Below, piece after piece: positions 1 to 10,640 of a stretch of 64,000 nt of DNA. Location: assembly GCA_021234155.1 (NCBI GenBank), contig JAJEKV010000080.1, positions 4,924,112 to 4,988,111 on the forward strand. The letters are read 5' to 3'. Each line of letters begins with the position of its first letter. Within the stretch, counting starts at the first letter, position 1. This stretch comes from Isoetes taiwanensis (lineage: Eukaryota > Streptophyta > Lycopodiopsida > Isoetales > Isoetaceae). Under the pieces are notes generated by a model. The model made no database searches. It saw only the letters and a program-made list of their open reading frames with translations, and was not told where the DNA came from. Both the position numbers and the translations under genes were made by a program.

Positions 1-174
1 AAGAAAATGGTACTGAAGATTCTCCATTATAATCATAGCCCCAACAATCAACGTCTCCAGAATCCCTAACTGCACAACTATGCCAGCCTCCGGAACTTAT
101 GCTTGAATAGTTGATATTTCTGTACAACGATGGAACAAAAATAATACATTACTCTGACATGGTATTAGTATTTA

Positions 175-765
175 TCAACAACAAAAAGTTGATACCGCAA
201 CAGTGTCAGGAATCCATGATAAATACTCCAGCTTACACTTGTGATAAACGGTGTTGAGTTCCTCACTATTTGCCTTTAAATATGCCCAGAATTTTGGTGA
301 ACCTGGAAAACCCAAATTATCAGCAAATATGACACTACCGGAGCTGAGCAATTTTTCCTGTTTAAGAAGAAGATAATCTGGCAAATAGCACTCCTTATAA
401 TGATGCAAAAACACGAAATCGAAAGTGCTACTGTTATACTCGGTCAGGATGCGCTTGATATCATGAAGGACAGTGCTAAGGGTGCCATCGAGGACTTTGA
501 TTTTTGAGGTAAGACCTGAAATAAGAAATAAGCTGCATTGAATCTAATTATGCATGACAAACAGAAAGAAAAGGCCTTTGATTTTTGAGGTAAGACCTGA
601 AATAAGAAATAAGCTGCATTGAATCTAATTATGCATGACAAACAGAAAGAAAAGGGAAGCAAAAAACAGAGGATTTAGAAGGCTACCTGCATGATCTATG
701 ATTTGACGTGCAATGTGGGAATTTTTGGGATCAAACTCGACAGAGAGAAGCAAGCGGAAAAAAAA
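175..765 (-). pseudogene. Catechol O-methyltransferase-like (COMT/LRTOMT) partial gene
   Basis: SAM-dependent catechol O-methyltransferases move a methyl group to catechol hydroxyls. Two minus-strand exons are visible. The upstream one (about 760-690) reads LLLSVEFDPKNSHIARQ and then IIDHA before a GT donor, matching the SAM-binding strand of the family. The downstream one (about 516-175) begins after a TTTCAG acceptor and reads SKIKVLDGTL, then FDFVFLHHYKECYLPDYLLL and the GSVIFADNLGFPGSP segment. These correspond to the metal-binding VFLDHWKxxYLPD and LLADN region of the animal enzymes; here the metal-site Asp position reads His (FLHH rather than FLDH). The N-terminal exon with the glycine-rich SAM motif is not seen between 780 and 1100. 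The splice acceptor is duplicated in tandem (see separate entry). This could be the 3' part of a live gene, but the missing start and altered acid make a fragment more likely. The family call is fairly firm. Confidence 0.6.
495..655. repeat. 81-bp tandem duplication over an intron-exon junction
   Basis: Bases 495-575 are repeated almost exactly at 576-655. Each copy carries the 3' end of an intron (minus strand), the TTTCAG acceptor and the first bases of the methyltransferase exon. Only the copy at 495-575 continues into open coding sequence. The duplication therefore gives the minus-strand transcript two acceptor sites 81 bp apart. Confidence 0.9.
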
Positions 766-1579
766 GGGGAATTTTTTTTTTGGAGCCAAGCTCTGGCTAT
801 GGCGGATCTGAAGCAGGACTTTTGAGCAAGATAGCAGGCCAACAACTCCACCGAATCCTCCAACTCCGACATTGTCGATTTTGATATCTGATTTTTCACA
901 AAAATAGTCAGAATGATTCTATAAGACGAAATAGTCTGGCCATAGCCACTTATTCGTCCAGCTCCCATGGCTTTAGGATGCCGGAACAGGACGTAAGAGC
1001 AGAATAGTTTAGATTTAAAGAGCAAAACCCACCTATAGATGAAAGTCCAAGTAACAACAGAATAGACAGACCTGCTCCAAATTAGAAGAGCTCCAAAGTT
1101 GATGCCGCTGAGCGGTCGCCCTAGCTTGCGCAGCGGATCCACCTGCCCACCCGAACAGGGCAGAACAGGGCAGCGATTTCATTTTCTCTGGTTTTTTTTT
1201 TTTTCCCTATTTTTTCCTTCCGGAAATACGAACCTCGCCCTTGAGGTTTATCAAGACATATATAAGTATACATCAACGTGAAATTTGAGGACGTGTCGAA
1301 TCCAGCAACGCTGTAACGCTTGGGTTCCGGATTCGTGAATGGCTCGTGAGCGAGGGTCCTCCGGATAATGCTTCGAATGGCAGGGCTTGCACTGGCGCCG
1401 GAGTTGGATTGGCGCGGATCATATTTTTGAGCTCTGTGGCGGGAGTAGGATGCTTCAATCTGCATTTACGGTTTGTCTTTTCTTCAGATTTCGTTCTGTC
1501 AATCGGGCCGATCAGTTCTACACAAAACCCAGATCAGTCTGCACACAAATTGCGTAAAAAAAGCTAGAAACCCAATTGA
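766..1579. other. No gene recognised
   Basis: A minus-strand open frame runs through 696-1142 but its product matches nothing I know and it overlaps the methyltransferase exon in another frame. There are homopolymer T runs at about 770-780 and 1190-1204. The stretch around 1240-1270 contains a short TATA-rich segment. I see no supported coding exon. Confidence 0.4.
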
Positions 1580-1862
1580 TCCTTAGATGTTTATCGACCA
1601 ATTCAGGATAATTGTCTTGAAAGAGATTCAAGGCAGTGATAAGCTGTCTTTGGGCGGGCCAAGGGCTATTCTTAAGATCAACAAGGTGAACAAGGGCGCT
1701 GGGGCTTGCCGGAGCGAAATCCGGAAGCTTGATTCCCTTTTCCAAGAGCTGAACTCTCCATCTCAGAACTTAGATTCATCGCCAAAGGCAGCCTGATACA
1801 ACGCCTTATCTCGGAAAGGGGATACCTCTGCAGCCTGCGGTTCTACATCCTGAGCTGCCATA
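1580..1862 (-). pseudogene. Patellin-like (CRAL-TRIO/Sec14) exon fragment, frameshifted
   Basis: Patellins are plant phosphoinositide-binding Sec14-type proteins active at membranes and the cell plate. On the minus strand an ATG at about 1862 opens a frame reading MAAQDVEPQAAEVSPFRDK and then ALYQAAFGDESKF, followed at once by a stop. The frame then shifts and continues as RWRVQLLEKGIKLPDF, then VHLVDLKNSPWPAQRQL and LFQDNYPELVDKHLRIN, ending near a possible donor at 1590. The segment fits the N-terminal half of the patellin CRAL-TRIO domain, in which DNYPE precedes the FINVPWW strand. A few codons around the expected ERFL are missing at the frame break. No partner exon with the rest of the lipid-binding fold or the C-terminal GOLD domain is visible. 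It reads as a decayed fragment; the family assignment is good. Confidence 0.65.
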
Positions 1863-3404
1863 GCTCAAAAATCAAATAAAAAACCAAGACCGGGCTATCA
1901 AAAATGCTTGATCCGACCCGGAAGCTATAAGAATATCAAATTGACAGAAAAACCCGAAAGCAATCTCGGATTTTGGCGCCTATGTTGCTTTGGAAAGACG
2001 GGTAAAACAAAGGGCGCATCTCCGACGCTCCTGGCCTTGACTCCTAATTCGATCAGCTTGCTTCCAGCTTCTGCATATTTTCTAAGATACAGTTTAGGAA
2101 ATTTGCCAAATTTGGAGATCTTAGGGAGCAACCCATGAGCACTGCCCAGGCCATCGTAAGTAAAATTCTTGAGTGTTTCGATGCCAAAAAATTGATGTAG
2201 CTTAGGACATCCGATTTTGGACTCAGATGGGCCAGCATAGCCGCTCTTTTCAAAAATTCTGTTCTTTCGAGCCTAAAAACAAATGAAAACCTCTGTTCAA
2301 ATCCTAACTACAAAAAGCTTTACAGTTACATGGACACTGCGAACGGATTTGTAGCCCATTTGATGCCAACATTGTCGAAAAATGCCGGAGAGGCTGCATT
2401 CAATAGGCATGAGCCGCCCGTTGGAGGATTTAAAGCAATTAGAGGTCATCTTGGTACTTGCAGATTATTATTGCAATCCAGAGGCTTGAGATCCAAGACA
2501 TAAATCGGCTTCTTACTGTGGCATCTGAAAAAGAGGGCAGAAAATAGGCACTTTAGTTTAAGCATTGCAAGGTATTGTTGTAATGTTGTACACTTTTTAT
2601 CATTCTATAATAGACTAAATTATACCCTTCGTAATTCTATAGGGGGCCAAGGCCAATGAAGCCCACTTCGAAAATGAAGTTAAAAAGTTGCACTAGGGTA
2701 AGGTGCCCAGCTACGGTTTTGGACCCATTGAATGCCACGTTTAGCCCAGCGAAGCACTTTTGGCCTGCCCACTCACGGTTTTTACCTTATTCCGTCAAAG
2801 GGGCTAGGTTTTGCCCATTTCGATTTTGGCTCCTTCCATCTATGGCTTTTGGCTTGTCTATCGGTAGATTCTCCACTCCTGATGACGATTTTTATGCCTC
2901 CCATTGATGATTTCGCTACAACCAAGAGAGTCGCCCTTTTCCCAATGAAAAATGAGGTATTGATGCTTTTCATGCAATCCTTTGCATTTGTCTAAGAATT
3001 AAGTCTCACGGCAAAGAGGATTCCCGCCTTAGCTAGCTAATTGAGCTTCAATTCCTTATGTGCTTTCTAATCCTATGGATGATTGGAGGATCAACCTTGG
3101 GCATGAGATCTAAGCCGTTTGCTACAAGATCCTTTAGGCTCCAAACCATTCTACCTACATTCAAACTAGGCCTAAGGTGATTCAAATGACCGGGATATAA
3201 GATGAAGCATCCATTGAATCACCAAAGAGGCTGCAAGAGTTACAGCCATGGCAATTCTCGTGAACAAGAAGAATTCAGCCTCATGCAACAAGAGTGTGCC
3301 AATGGCCTTAAAAAAATACTACTTTTATGAGAAGTAGATCAAAGAGGAGGCCAAGAGTGTTTCATAATCCGTGCATCGTAGTAGAAGATCAACCTCATAA
3401 TATG
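1863..3404. other. Intergenic, no gene recognised
   Basis: Short open frames occur on both strands, for example 2053-2253 minus and 2656-2995 plus, but they overlap each other, lack family motifs and have no clear splice context. I cannot support a gene here. Confidence 0.4.
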
Positions 3405-5330
3405 GCGTGAAGACCGACCCTCATCATCGCAAAAACCAAGCATGCAAATAAGAAAGCAAGGGGATCTTGGAGAGAGGAGGATATGCTTGAGGCAATGGAT
3501 AGAATTGATGATGGTGATTTCTTAACCATCAAAGATGCAAAAAACATTATGGCATCCCTTATAGCAAAGATGAGGAATTGGTATTCGGGTTTACTCAAAA
3601 AAGGCCGGCAAGAATCCTAAGTGCTTAACAAAGGCGTAAGAGGATGATTTAGTGGACCGGTCATTAAGAAGAGTGAGTTGTGGCCTTGGAGTAACTAAAG
3701 ATATGTTGAAGCATAGAGTTGAAACAATTTGTGCTTTGTCGAATAACTCGCTTTTAAAAATGGGAAGCCTGGAGAAAAATGGTGGAGGCTATTTAAAAGA
3801 AGGCATAACAATCTATCTCTTAGATCAACAGAAACCTTAGATGTTGCAAGAGCAAGAGCTATGAATCCCACTATATTGAGGCCTTGGTTTTCGTGTCTAG
3901 AAGAGATTTATAGTATCTTCAACTTTGATCCAACACACATTTGGAATGCCGATGAGACGTATACAAGCCGGTAAGGTGAAGGGCATGAAAGTAATTGCAA
4001 AGAAGGGTGTCAATGCAAGACATGAAATGGTGATGAAGAATAGAGAGTGGGTGACAGTTCTTGTATGTGCCAATGCTTCGTGTGAGGTGATGCCTTCTTA
4101 TTACATTTTTAAAGGTTCTAGAATTAGAGGAAACCATGTTTTGAACCGTGGAGCAGTGTCTTTGGTATGTCGGTCCGACCATCGGCATGGATGACAAGTG
4201 AGTTGTTCAAGCTTTGGATTATCGAGCACTTTCAATCCAAAGTACCCGGTGGTATTTCTCCCGAAAATCCTCACTTGCTAATCTTGGATGGACATGGCGA
4301 TCCACGTGGAGGATGATGTTATCTTGTTAGCAAGGTCTATTGGCCTTCACCTCATGATCTTGCCTCCACACACATCTCACAAGTTGCAACCATTAGATGT
4401 AGCTGTTTTTGGTCCTTTCAAAAAGTATTTTAGACGTGAAAGAGCTAAATGGATGGCCTCTAAGCCTAAGGTAGAGCCCACAAAAGTCGACTTAGGCAAG
4501 TTGATATGTGACTCCATGAGAGACGCCACCCCGCTCACGAAATATTCTTGCCGGGTTTCAAGGCAACCGGTTTATGGCCTTTTAATGATGCCAGAATTGA
4601 TAAATTGGTGACACCAAGTGAGATCCAAATTGCCCTACACCTTCCGTAAGAGTTGGTTGAAGAGCATGCACGTGAGGAATTGCATGTTGAGGTAGGAGAT
4701 GAAGAGGAAGAAGCATTTGGACCATATGATCAAGAAGCTTATATGAATGATGAGCATGCTCCAAAACCCGCAAGGTATACATTCATGTTATTAGATTCCT
4801 TGTGGTCCGAGTTTTATGAGTTACATGCACATCCTCATCATCTTAAGCACATGCTCATGCACATCCTTTTACAGTATAGAGATTATTATGGGAGCACATG
4901 GAGCGAGTCCTTCAAGAGCAGCCCCTGCCAATGTAATTGGAGCAAGTCCTTTGAGAGCAGCCCCTTTTAATGTGAGTGGAGGAAGTCCTTCATTAGCAGC
5001 CACTATCAATGTAACCGAGCAAACTCACAACAACAAGTTTCTATTGCTAGGAGGTCTGCCCTTCCAGATTTAAGTAAAGTTGGCTATGTTACATCCGATC
5101 AATTCATTAGAGCTGTTGAAGAGGAAAAAAAAAGGAAGAAGGCTGAGGATGAAAGAAATAAAAACAAAAGCTGGAAGAGAAGAAAAGAGAGATGGAAAGG
5201 AAGAAGAAGTTGAAAGAAGTTTTGGATAAGGAAAAGCAACAAAGGAAAGAAGAAAGAGAGATGAAGAAGAGATTGGAGGAGCAAGAGGAGGCTAGTGGAA
5301 GAAGATTGCGGGCTCTACTTTATGGCAATA
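3405..5330 (+). pseudogene. Pogo/Tigger-type DDE_1 transposase, multiply frameshifted
   Basis: DDE_1 transposases cut and paste Tc1/pogo DNA elements. Parts appear in the right order but in changing frames. At about 3460-3520 a psq/CENP-B-like helix-turn-helix start reads SWREEDMLEAMDRI. At 3650-3900 come GVTKDMLKHRVE and RRHNNLSLRSTE, typical of the second DNA-binding half. At 3930 FDPTHIWNADET holds the first catalytic Asp. At 4040-4160 comes WVTVLVCANASCEVMPSYY. At 4270-4330 LLILDGHGD holds the second Asp. At 4370-4430 LPPHTSHKLQPLDVAVFG and FKKYFR hold the third-acid region. A highly charged Lys/Glu coiled-coil tail follows at 5110-5330. Many stops and shifts lie between, so it cannot encode a working enzyme. 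I did not find convincing terminal inverted repeats. Confidence 0.85.
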
Positions 5331-5940
5331 AGAGGCCACAATACCACACAAACACAAGTCTGCAGATCAGCCTCCTTCTATCAATACCCAAGCTAAATAT
5401 AATAGGCAAAAGAGAATGGAAGCTCTTAGAATATCAAGGTTGCAAAGAACAAAGAAGTTCCCGATACTCCTCCCATCGTGGGCTCATGTTGAAACAGGTT
5501 TGCCCTCATCGCATCACCACAAATGTCTCAATTTTAATATGGCAAGATCAGAAGATGAAATGGACACTAGCCAAACATTTCTTGATAGCCAATTACCCCA
5601 TTCTATGCCCGGAAGCCCACTAGTTGGTTGCTCATTGAAGATACACATATTTGGCAGCAAGACATTCATGATCAACAATTAATTAATGTCTCAATTGGTG
5701 AGCGAATTTCAATAATGGTACTAACCATGCACAACTAGAGCCTATGCATGAAGGCACTCAAGCTTGGATTGATTTTGCAAATCAATACTGTGGTTGGAAA
5801 TTCGAAATGCCAAAAGTGTGCAAAGCTAGATGGATTAGGAGAATGGCGTAGTTTGTTAGTAGAGAGGCTTTGGATAGAGCAAAGAAAATGGATGAAGGAT
5901 GGGCAAAGCAAGCATGGCACCTGGTTTGCCTCTTAAATCT
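5331..5940 (+). other. Probable downstream part of the decayed DNA transposon
   Basis: Interrupted plus-strand coding-like segments continue, including 5416-5682 and a segment at 5740-5935 with a tryptophan-rich reading (AWIDFANQYCGW and VCKARWIRRM). They are collinear with the transposase relic and share its codon bias, but I do not recognise a domain. They could be a second element-encoded product or a different insertion. Confidence 0.35.
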
Positions 5941-6139
5941 CTTCCAATCTTGATGCTATGGCAACACAGGCTCAAATTAATTTTGTGCACATATATATGG
6001 TATAGATGCTGATAATTAGCATAAAGGTAGTATAAAATGATCAAATTTTCTCAAATACATGATCGAGATATTCGAATTGATCAAATTTTTGTATCTTAAT
6101 GTTCTTCAATGGTTATATATCAAGCTCTTCAAAGGAATC

Positions 6140-6215
6140 ATGTATGTCCTTCAATGGGCAAACCGTGTTCTTCAATGGGCAAACTGTATGTCCTTCAATG
6201 GGCAAACCGTGTTAT
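6140..6215. repeat. Short tandem repeat (TTCAATGGGCAAACCGTG unit)
   Basis: The unit TTCAATGGGCAAACCGTG, with small changes, occurs three times in close succession, separated by GTT or TATGTCC spacers. It is a local duplication with no coding context. Confidence 0.8.
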
Positions 6216-6744
6216 TGGAAGGGAAGCTAGAAATAGTAATGGTACTAAGCCATATTCCATATGGTACCAACACCCACCTCTACAAAAGCCATGCTAGAGT
6301 GCAAAGAAAGAATCTACAAGGCTAAATTTTTACATTTTTAGAAAGCTTAGCTCATGATGCATCTGTTGGTATCAAAATTGTAATCTGGTTGTATCAGATG
6401 TAGCCATGGTGGCGGTTTTCCCCTTAACTGTGCAGCAGGTGGGCACCTTACCCTATAACTATCACAAGGACTTTGAGAGCATTTAATGTTTGAGCTTTAG
6501 CCGAATTAAAAAATAAGTAAGGGCTTACCATGCTTTGAACTCATATTGTTTCTAGATATTCAAAGTATGATATTGAAACATGGGGCATCATGTCTCCAAA
6601 TGGCTACCACTTCCTTTTTGCAAGTAAAAAAGTTCTGTTAATGAATGCTATCAATCCATGATGGGGTTTAAGGCCCATTTTGCAAGCCCATAGCTGAGGT
6701 CCTTTTTTACTGATACAAAAATCTACTTTGCTGTGAGTTGGGTA

Positions 6745-6791
6745 AGAGAAATGTTCGCGGCGGCCTTGGCCGCCGCGATAAATTTCTTGTA
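6745..6791. repeat. 47-bp repeat with perfect GC palindrome (copy 1)
   Basis: The core at 6756-6777 is CGCGGCGGCC, TT, GGCCGCCGCG, a perfect 10-bp stem with a 2-nt centre. It is flanked by AGAAAT on the left and ATTTCT on the right, which extend the symmetry. The whole 47 bp recurs identically at 12072-12118 on the same strand. It abuts the 3' tail of a LINE fragment. Function unknown; it may be the remnant of a foldback element. Confidence 0.85.
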
Positions 6792-7525
6792 ATAATAATT
6801 GTATTATCAAGCCATTTAGGCCCCCAGGCCTACAACACTAGTATGCGCTCATTCTAGAGCATTATTAACAGATTAATTATGTCCTCTCTTTCTTTCCACA
6901 ATTCTCTGACATATGAACTTAAAGTATGGGCAGGAAGATCAAACAACTCCTTCAAAGTAGACATTTGAATTCCATATTTGGCTCGTATATGCTCATAAGA
7001 GTAGCATTCTAATAGAGCATGTTTTTCTGTCTCCAGCTTCGGATCTAAACAACCAGGACAAAATCTCTCTTCTCTTACTAACCCGTGCATTCTACCGGTT
7101 TCAATATGTAGATTATGAGATGACAATCTAAACTGCGAGATTGTCATTCGCTTCTTTCTACTAATATGAGAGGCTAAATAAGCTTGATCTGTATATACTT
7201 TTAGGTCATTTATCTCTTCTAGATAAAACCTTTTTTTCGTGTCACCATCTGCATTTAGCTGCCACATTTTTTTAACCACTATTTCTGTTACATGTTCATG
7301 TACCTCCTTAAACTTCGTCGATGCTAGCCATATCCCCTGTCCAAGCCATCTAGTCGCCCATCCTCTTATATCTGCATACCATCCTTTATCTCTTGACTGT
7401 TCTAGAGCCAGCCTAGGCCATCTATCCAAATCCATGGACAAAATCCTATTTACATAAGTGATGGTCCTGCAAAGTGCCTCTACTTCCAAGGGTAACAAAC
7501 CAGCCTCTGCAAGAAGCATGCAAGC
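6786..7525 (-). mobile_element. LINE (non-LTR retrotransposon) 3' fragment, copy 1
   Basis: The minus strand encodes about 220 residues of the C-terminal end of a plant LINE polyprotein. MLLAEAGLLPLEVEAL and YVNRILSMDLDRWPRLALE belong to the region after the reverse transcriptase. A cysteine/histidine cluster follows, CPGCLDPKLETEKHALLEC, as in zf-RVT domains. The element ends toward low coordinates in a short TAA tail (6790-6801). It is 5'-truncated near 7523, where identity to copy 2 stops at GCATGCAA. The reading frame is intact over the visible part. Reverse transcriptase and endonuclease domains are absent, so it is immobile alone. Confidence 0.85.
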
Positions 7526-7689
7526 ATTCATTGTAATCATGAGGTGTTAGTTGAGGTGGCATGTGCATTTATTTGCCACCATATCTTTATCTATATTTAA
7601 TATTAGATTTTGAGGTGGCATTGTAATTAATTTATGCATTTTGTGCCTTTATCTTAACATATATAATAATAATAATAATAATAATAATT
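7526..7689. repeat. Spacer with (TAA)n tail of LINE copy 2
   Basis: Two diverged copies of a GAGGTGGCAT-type segment (about 7550 and 7610) precede an ATA/TAA trinucleotide run at 7664-7689. The run is the 3' tail of the LINE fragment that follows on the minus strand. Confidence 0.7.
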
Positions 7690-8640
7690 GTATTATCAAG
7701 CCATTTAGGCCCCCAGGCCTACAACACTAGTATGCGCTCATTCTAGAGCATTATTAACAGATTAATTATGTCCTCTCTTTCTTTCCACAATTCTCTGACA
7801 TATGAACTTAAAGTATGGGCAAGAAGATCAAACAACTCCTTCAAAGTAGACATTTGAATTCCATATTTGGCTCGTATATGCTCATAAGAGTAGCATTCTA
7901 ATAGAGCATGTTTTTTAGTCTCCAGCTTCGGATCTAAACAACCAGGACAAAATCTCTCTTCTCTTACTAACCCGTGCATTCTACCGGTTTCAACATGTAG
8001 ATTATGAGATGACAATCTAAGTCTGCTTAGATTGTCATTAAACTTTTTCTACTAATATGAGAGGCTAAATAAGCTTGATCTGTATATACTTTTAGGTCAT
8101 TTATCTCTTCTAGATAAAACCTTTTTTTCGTGTCACCATCTGCATTTAGCTGCCACATTTTTTTAACCACTATTTCTGTTACATGTTCATGTACCTCCTT
8201 AAACTTCGTCGATGCTGGCCATATCCCCTGTCCAAGCCATCTAGTCGCCCATCCTCTTATATCTGCATACCATCCTTTATCTCTTGACTGTTCTAGAGCC
8301 AGCCTAGGCCATCTATCCAAATCCATGGACAAAATCCTATTTACATAAGTGATGGTCCTGCAAAGTGCCTCTACTTCCAAGGGTAACAAACCAGCCTCTG
8401 CAAGAAGCATGCAATACGGTGTTTGTGGTTTTACACCAAATTCCCAAAGAAGAAACCGCTTTTGAATTTTTTCAATCTCGTGCCAGCATTTTTTGGAGAG
8501 TCCAGGACCCCATATTGGGCTGCCATATAATATTACCGGTTTAACTTGTATGCCAAAAAGCAACTTCCTCAGTTTCCAATGCTCAAAATTATTCACTTTA
8601 CAGTTGTGCATCATATTATAATAAGCCTTGAGGCCTCCAG
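7690..8640 (-). mobile_element. LINE 3' fragment, copy 2 (longer, frameshifted)
   Basis: This copy is nearly identical to the one at 6786-7525 and lies head-to-tail with it. It extends further 5', adding VKPVILYGSPIWGP, the conserved end of the LINE reverse transcriptase, followed by EIEKIQKRFLLWEFGV. The frame is split near 8016-8030 by a small sequence change that makes a perfect 11-bp stem, so the product is broken into 8614-8027 and 8015-7743. The zinc-knuckle-like CPGC and HALLEC motif is kept in the second part. The 5' end is truncated near 8640. Confidence 0.85.
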
Positions 8641-9457
8641 AAGCTCTCTTTCATGTTGCGACCACCCATCTATAGTCATTTGTGATCTCAATGCCATATA
8701 TAATTATATATTATAGGACGCTTCTATGATCACGACACGTTAGCAATTTGCGTGCGCAACACTTCTATTATAATTTTTTTGACACGTTGCACTCCAAGGT
8801 AAAGCAAAGATGTGCGGGCTATGGCGAGAATGCCGTGGCGTCAAAACGGCCACCCATAAGAGCATAGCCGGATCGGCTTGCCCTAAAAACAACAGGATTT
8901 TAAACTTTTAATGGCAATGATAACATCTGTATTTAGGTCAAATTCCCTGTTGCGCATTAGATGGATTTGACGGCAGCCATAGCAAGCTCCTTCCCCCTTT
9001 TACTCCAATGGCAATGGCATTTTGCTAAGCTTCAGCGTATCGGCATGCCTTGAGCACGACCTTGCTTGGATGTTGAGGATTCAAATGCAAGAGTTTGAAG
9101 CAAGTTCTTGCTTCTTTTAAGTGGGTTGTAAATATCAGGATTTTCAGGAAAATTCTTACTTTGCTAGCTTTAGATGGATGGGGGATGTGATTCTTGCAGA
9201 TGGCGATGAAGTCGTGCATGCTAGCCGGATTTAAAGGAAAGCTAAACCGTAGATTATCCTCTGTTCTACTTTCAAAATGTTTTAGTTTAGCATGAAAAAC
9301 GACCTCAGGCTGCCAATTGATCTTTTGTATGATCCATTTCGACTGCTGTAATTTCGGCCACTGATCAGTAGGTTCGGCGACTCTTGAGATGATTCAGATG
9401 CATGGGAATAATAGATTTAGGTCGATTTTGGCTTCTTCTTTTTTCGTGGCGTTGTCC
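8641..9457. other. Intergenic, no gene recognised
   Basis: A 64-codon minus-strand frame at 9025-9219 has no family motif. The rest is AT-rich sequence with stops in all frames. Nothing is supported. Confidence 0.4.
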
Positions 9458-9972
9458 CTTAATTTTGTGCCCTAATTTTTGTTTTTTGAAGAACTGTGTC
9501 ATCAATATATTAAAAGAATGGTAATGTTACAAAGCAAGTGAGGAGGAAGGAGAACTGCCCCAAAGAGACAGCGATACCTCGACACTCCACAACAAACTCA
9601 CAGAAAAACTGCAACTCTACTGCTGTACAAACTGACCATCACCATCTACAACACCCAAGAAGTCCCGCCAAATGGCAAACTTCCAACTCTACTACTCCCG
9701 AACACCAAAAGCTTTGAAATAGCTTGTACTGAAGTCAAGGAATCGAGAGGCCGCCAGACTAGCTGAATCCCCCGAAGATCCACAACCGCCGCCAAATCAG
9801 CCACACCAACCAAGCCACACACGGAATGCAAGGCTTGCTTGCCGCAAGAGCGCCAAGCACCGGGATACACATGAAGCGACAGAATGGCGGCTAGTCAATC
9901 TCACACGAAATGCAGCCCTAACCCAATCCCAGGCAGCCTGCAAGTGAGGGCTTAATTTTGTGCCCTAATTTT
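9458..9972 (-). mobile_element. Short retroelement insertion flanked by 22-bp target-site duplication
   Basis: The 22-bp sequence starting CTTAATTTTGTGCCC occurs at 9458-9479 and again at 9951-9972, directly flanking an insert of about 470 bp. Read on the minus strand, the insert ends in an A-rich segment with AATATATTG just before the repeat, which resembles the 3' end of a plant LINE. It has a 74-codon open frame (9646-9870 minus) without a recognised domain. A target duplication of this length fits target-primed reverse transcription. It is most likely a 5'-truncated LINE or a LINE-mobilised segment. Confidence 0.7.
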
Positions 9973-10270
9973 GATTGCAGGATGAAGAAATTGAAAATGG
10001 ACCGCAACAAAGGAACAAATGGACCGCAACAAAGGTCAGTTTTTTGTTGAATTGATCCCATATGTGCTATCTATACCTTTAATTTGGTGCAATCTGAAGC
10101 TTACTATAAACAATTTGGAGCAGCAAGGCAGCATTAGGCCAGTGTATCAGATTATATCCTTAGTTTCTCCTTTGTTTGTGCAAGTACAGTGCTGGAATAC
10201 AGTCTTAATTTGCTTTCTTTGATTCTATCTTCATTTGTTGCTAGGCGATAATGTGGAAGTGTAGGAGAAA
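9973..10270. other. No gene recognised; short duplication
   Basis: AATGGACCGCAACAAAGG occurs twice in a row near 9996-10035. A plus-strand frame at 10019-10222 shows no family motif. Confidence 0.4.
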
Positions 10271-10279
10271 GTCACAAAG

Positions 10280-10640
10280 TTTTTAACAGAATGCCTTCCA
10301 AAGTTGTGGCTCCGTGAACTGTGATGGTTTCAAGTTATGCTCACCGAAAGGACAGTGTTGAAGTAGTAAATTGTTTCAGATGATAAAAGTGGTTTAGAAT
10401 TGAATCAGGCTACCTATGTTAGCATTTTAAGTTTCGTGCTTGTGCGGGCATAGAACAAGCAAACCAGGTTCATGCAAGTATCAGAAAGCTTGGATAGAAA
10501 TTAGACATTAGTATGAAAATGTCATCCTCGATATGTATGCAAACTACAGGGATATTGAAGATGCCCGGCAGGTATTTGATAAGATGGTTATGCAGAATGT
10601 GGTCATGGAATAACATAATTGAAGATTATGCAACATCATG
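10280..10640 (+). pseudogene. PLS-type PPR protein relic
   Basis: Pentatricopeptide repeat proteins bind organelle RNA. Broken plus-strand segments read MVSSYAHRKDSVEVVNCF, then ELNQATYVSIL, ANQVHASIRKLG and DARQVFDKMV. These are typical pieces of successive PLS repeats, in the order motif end, motif start, HA-type helix and DARxVFDKM. Frame changes and stops occur every few dozen codons. No E or DYW tail is seen. The fragment covers roughly two to three repeats and cannot be functional. Confidence 0.75.

Noticed and set aside
444-662. 72-codon minus-strand frame with a duplicated FSFCLSCIIRFNAAYFLF
   Set aside because: It is the translation of the 81-bp tandem duplication in intron sequence, not in the frame of the methyltransferase exon.
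5099-5284. Leu/Phe-rich minus-strand frame
   Set aside because: Antisense of the Lys/Glu coiled-coil tail of the DDE_1 transposase relic.
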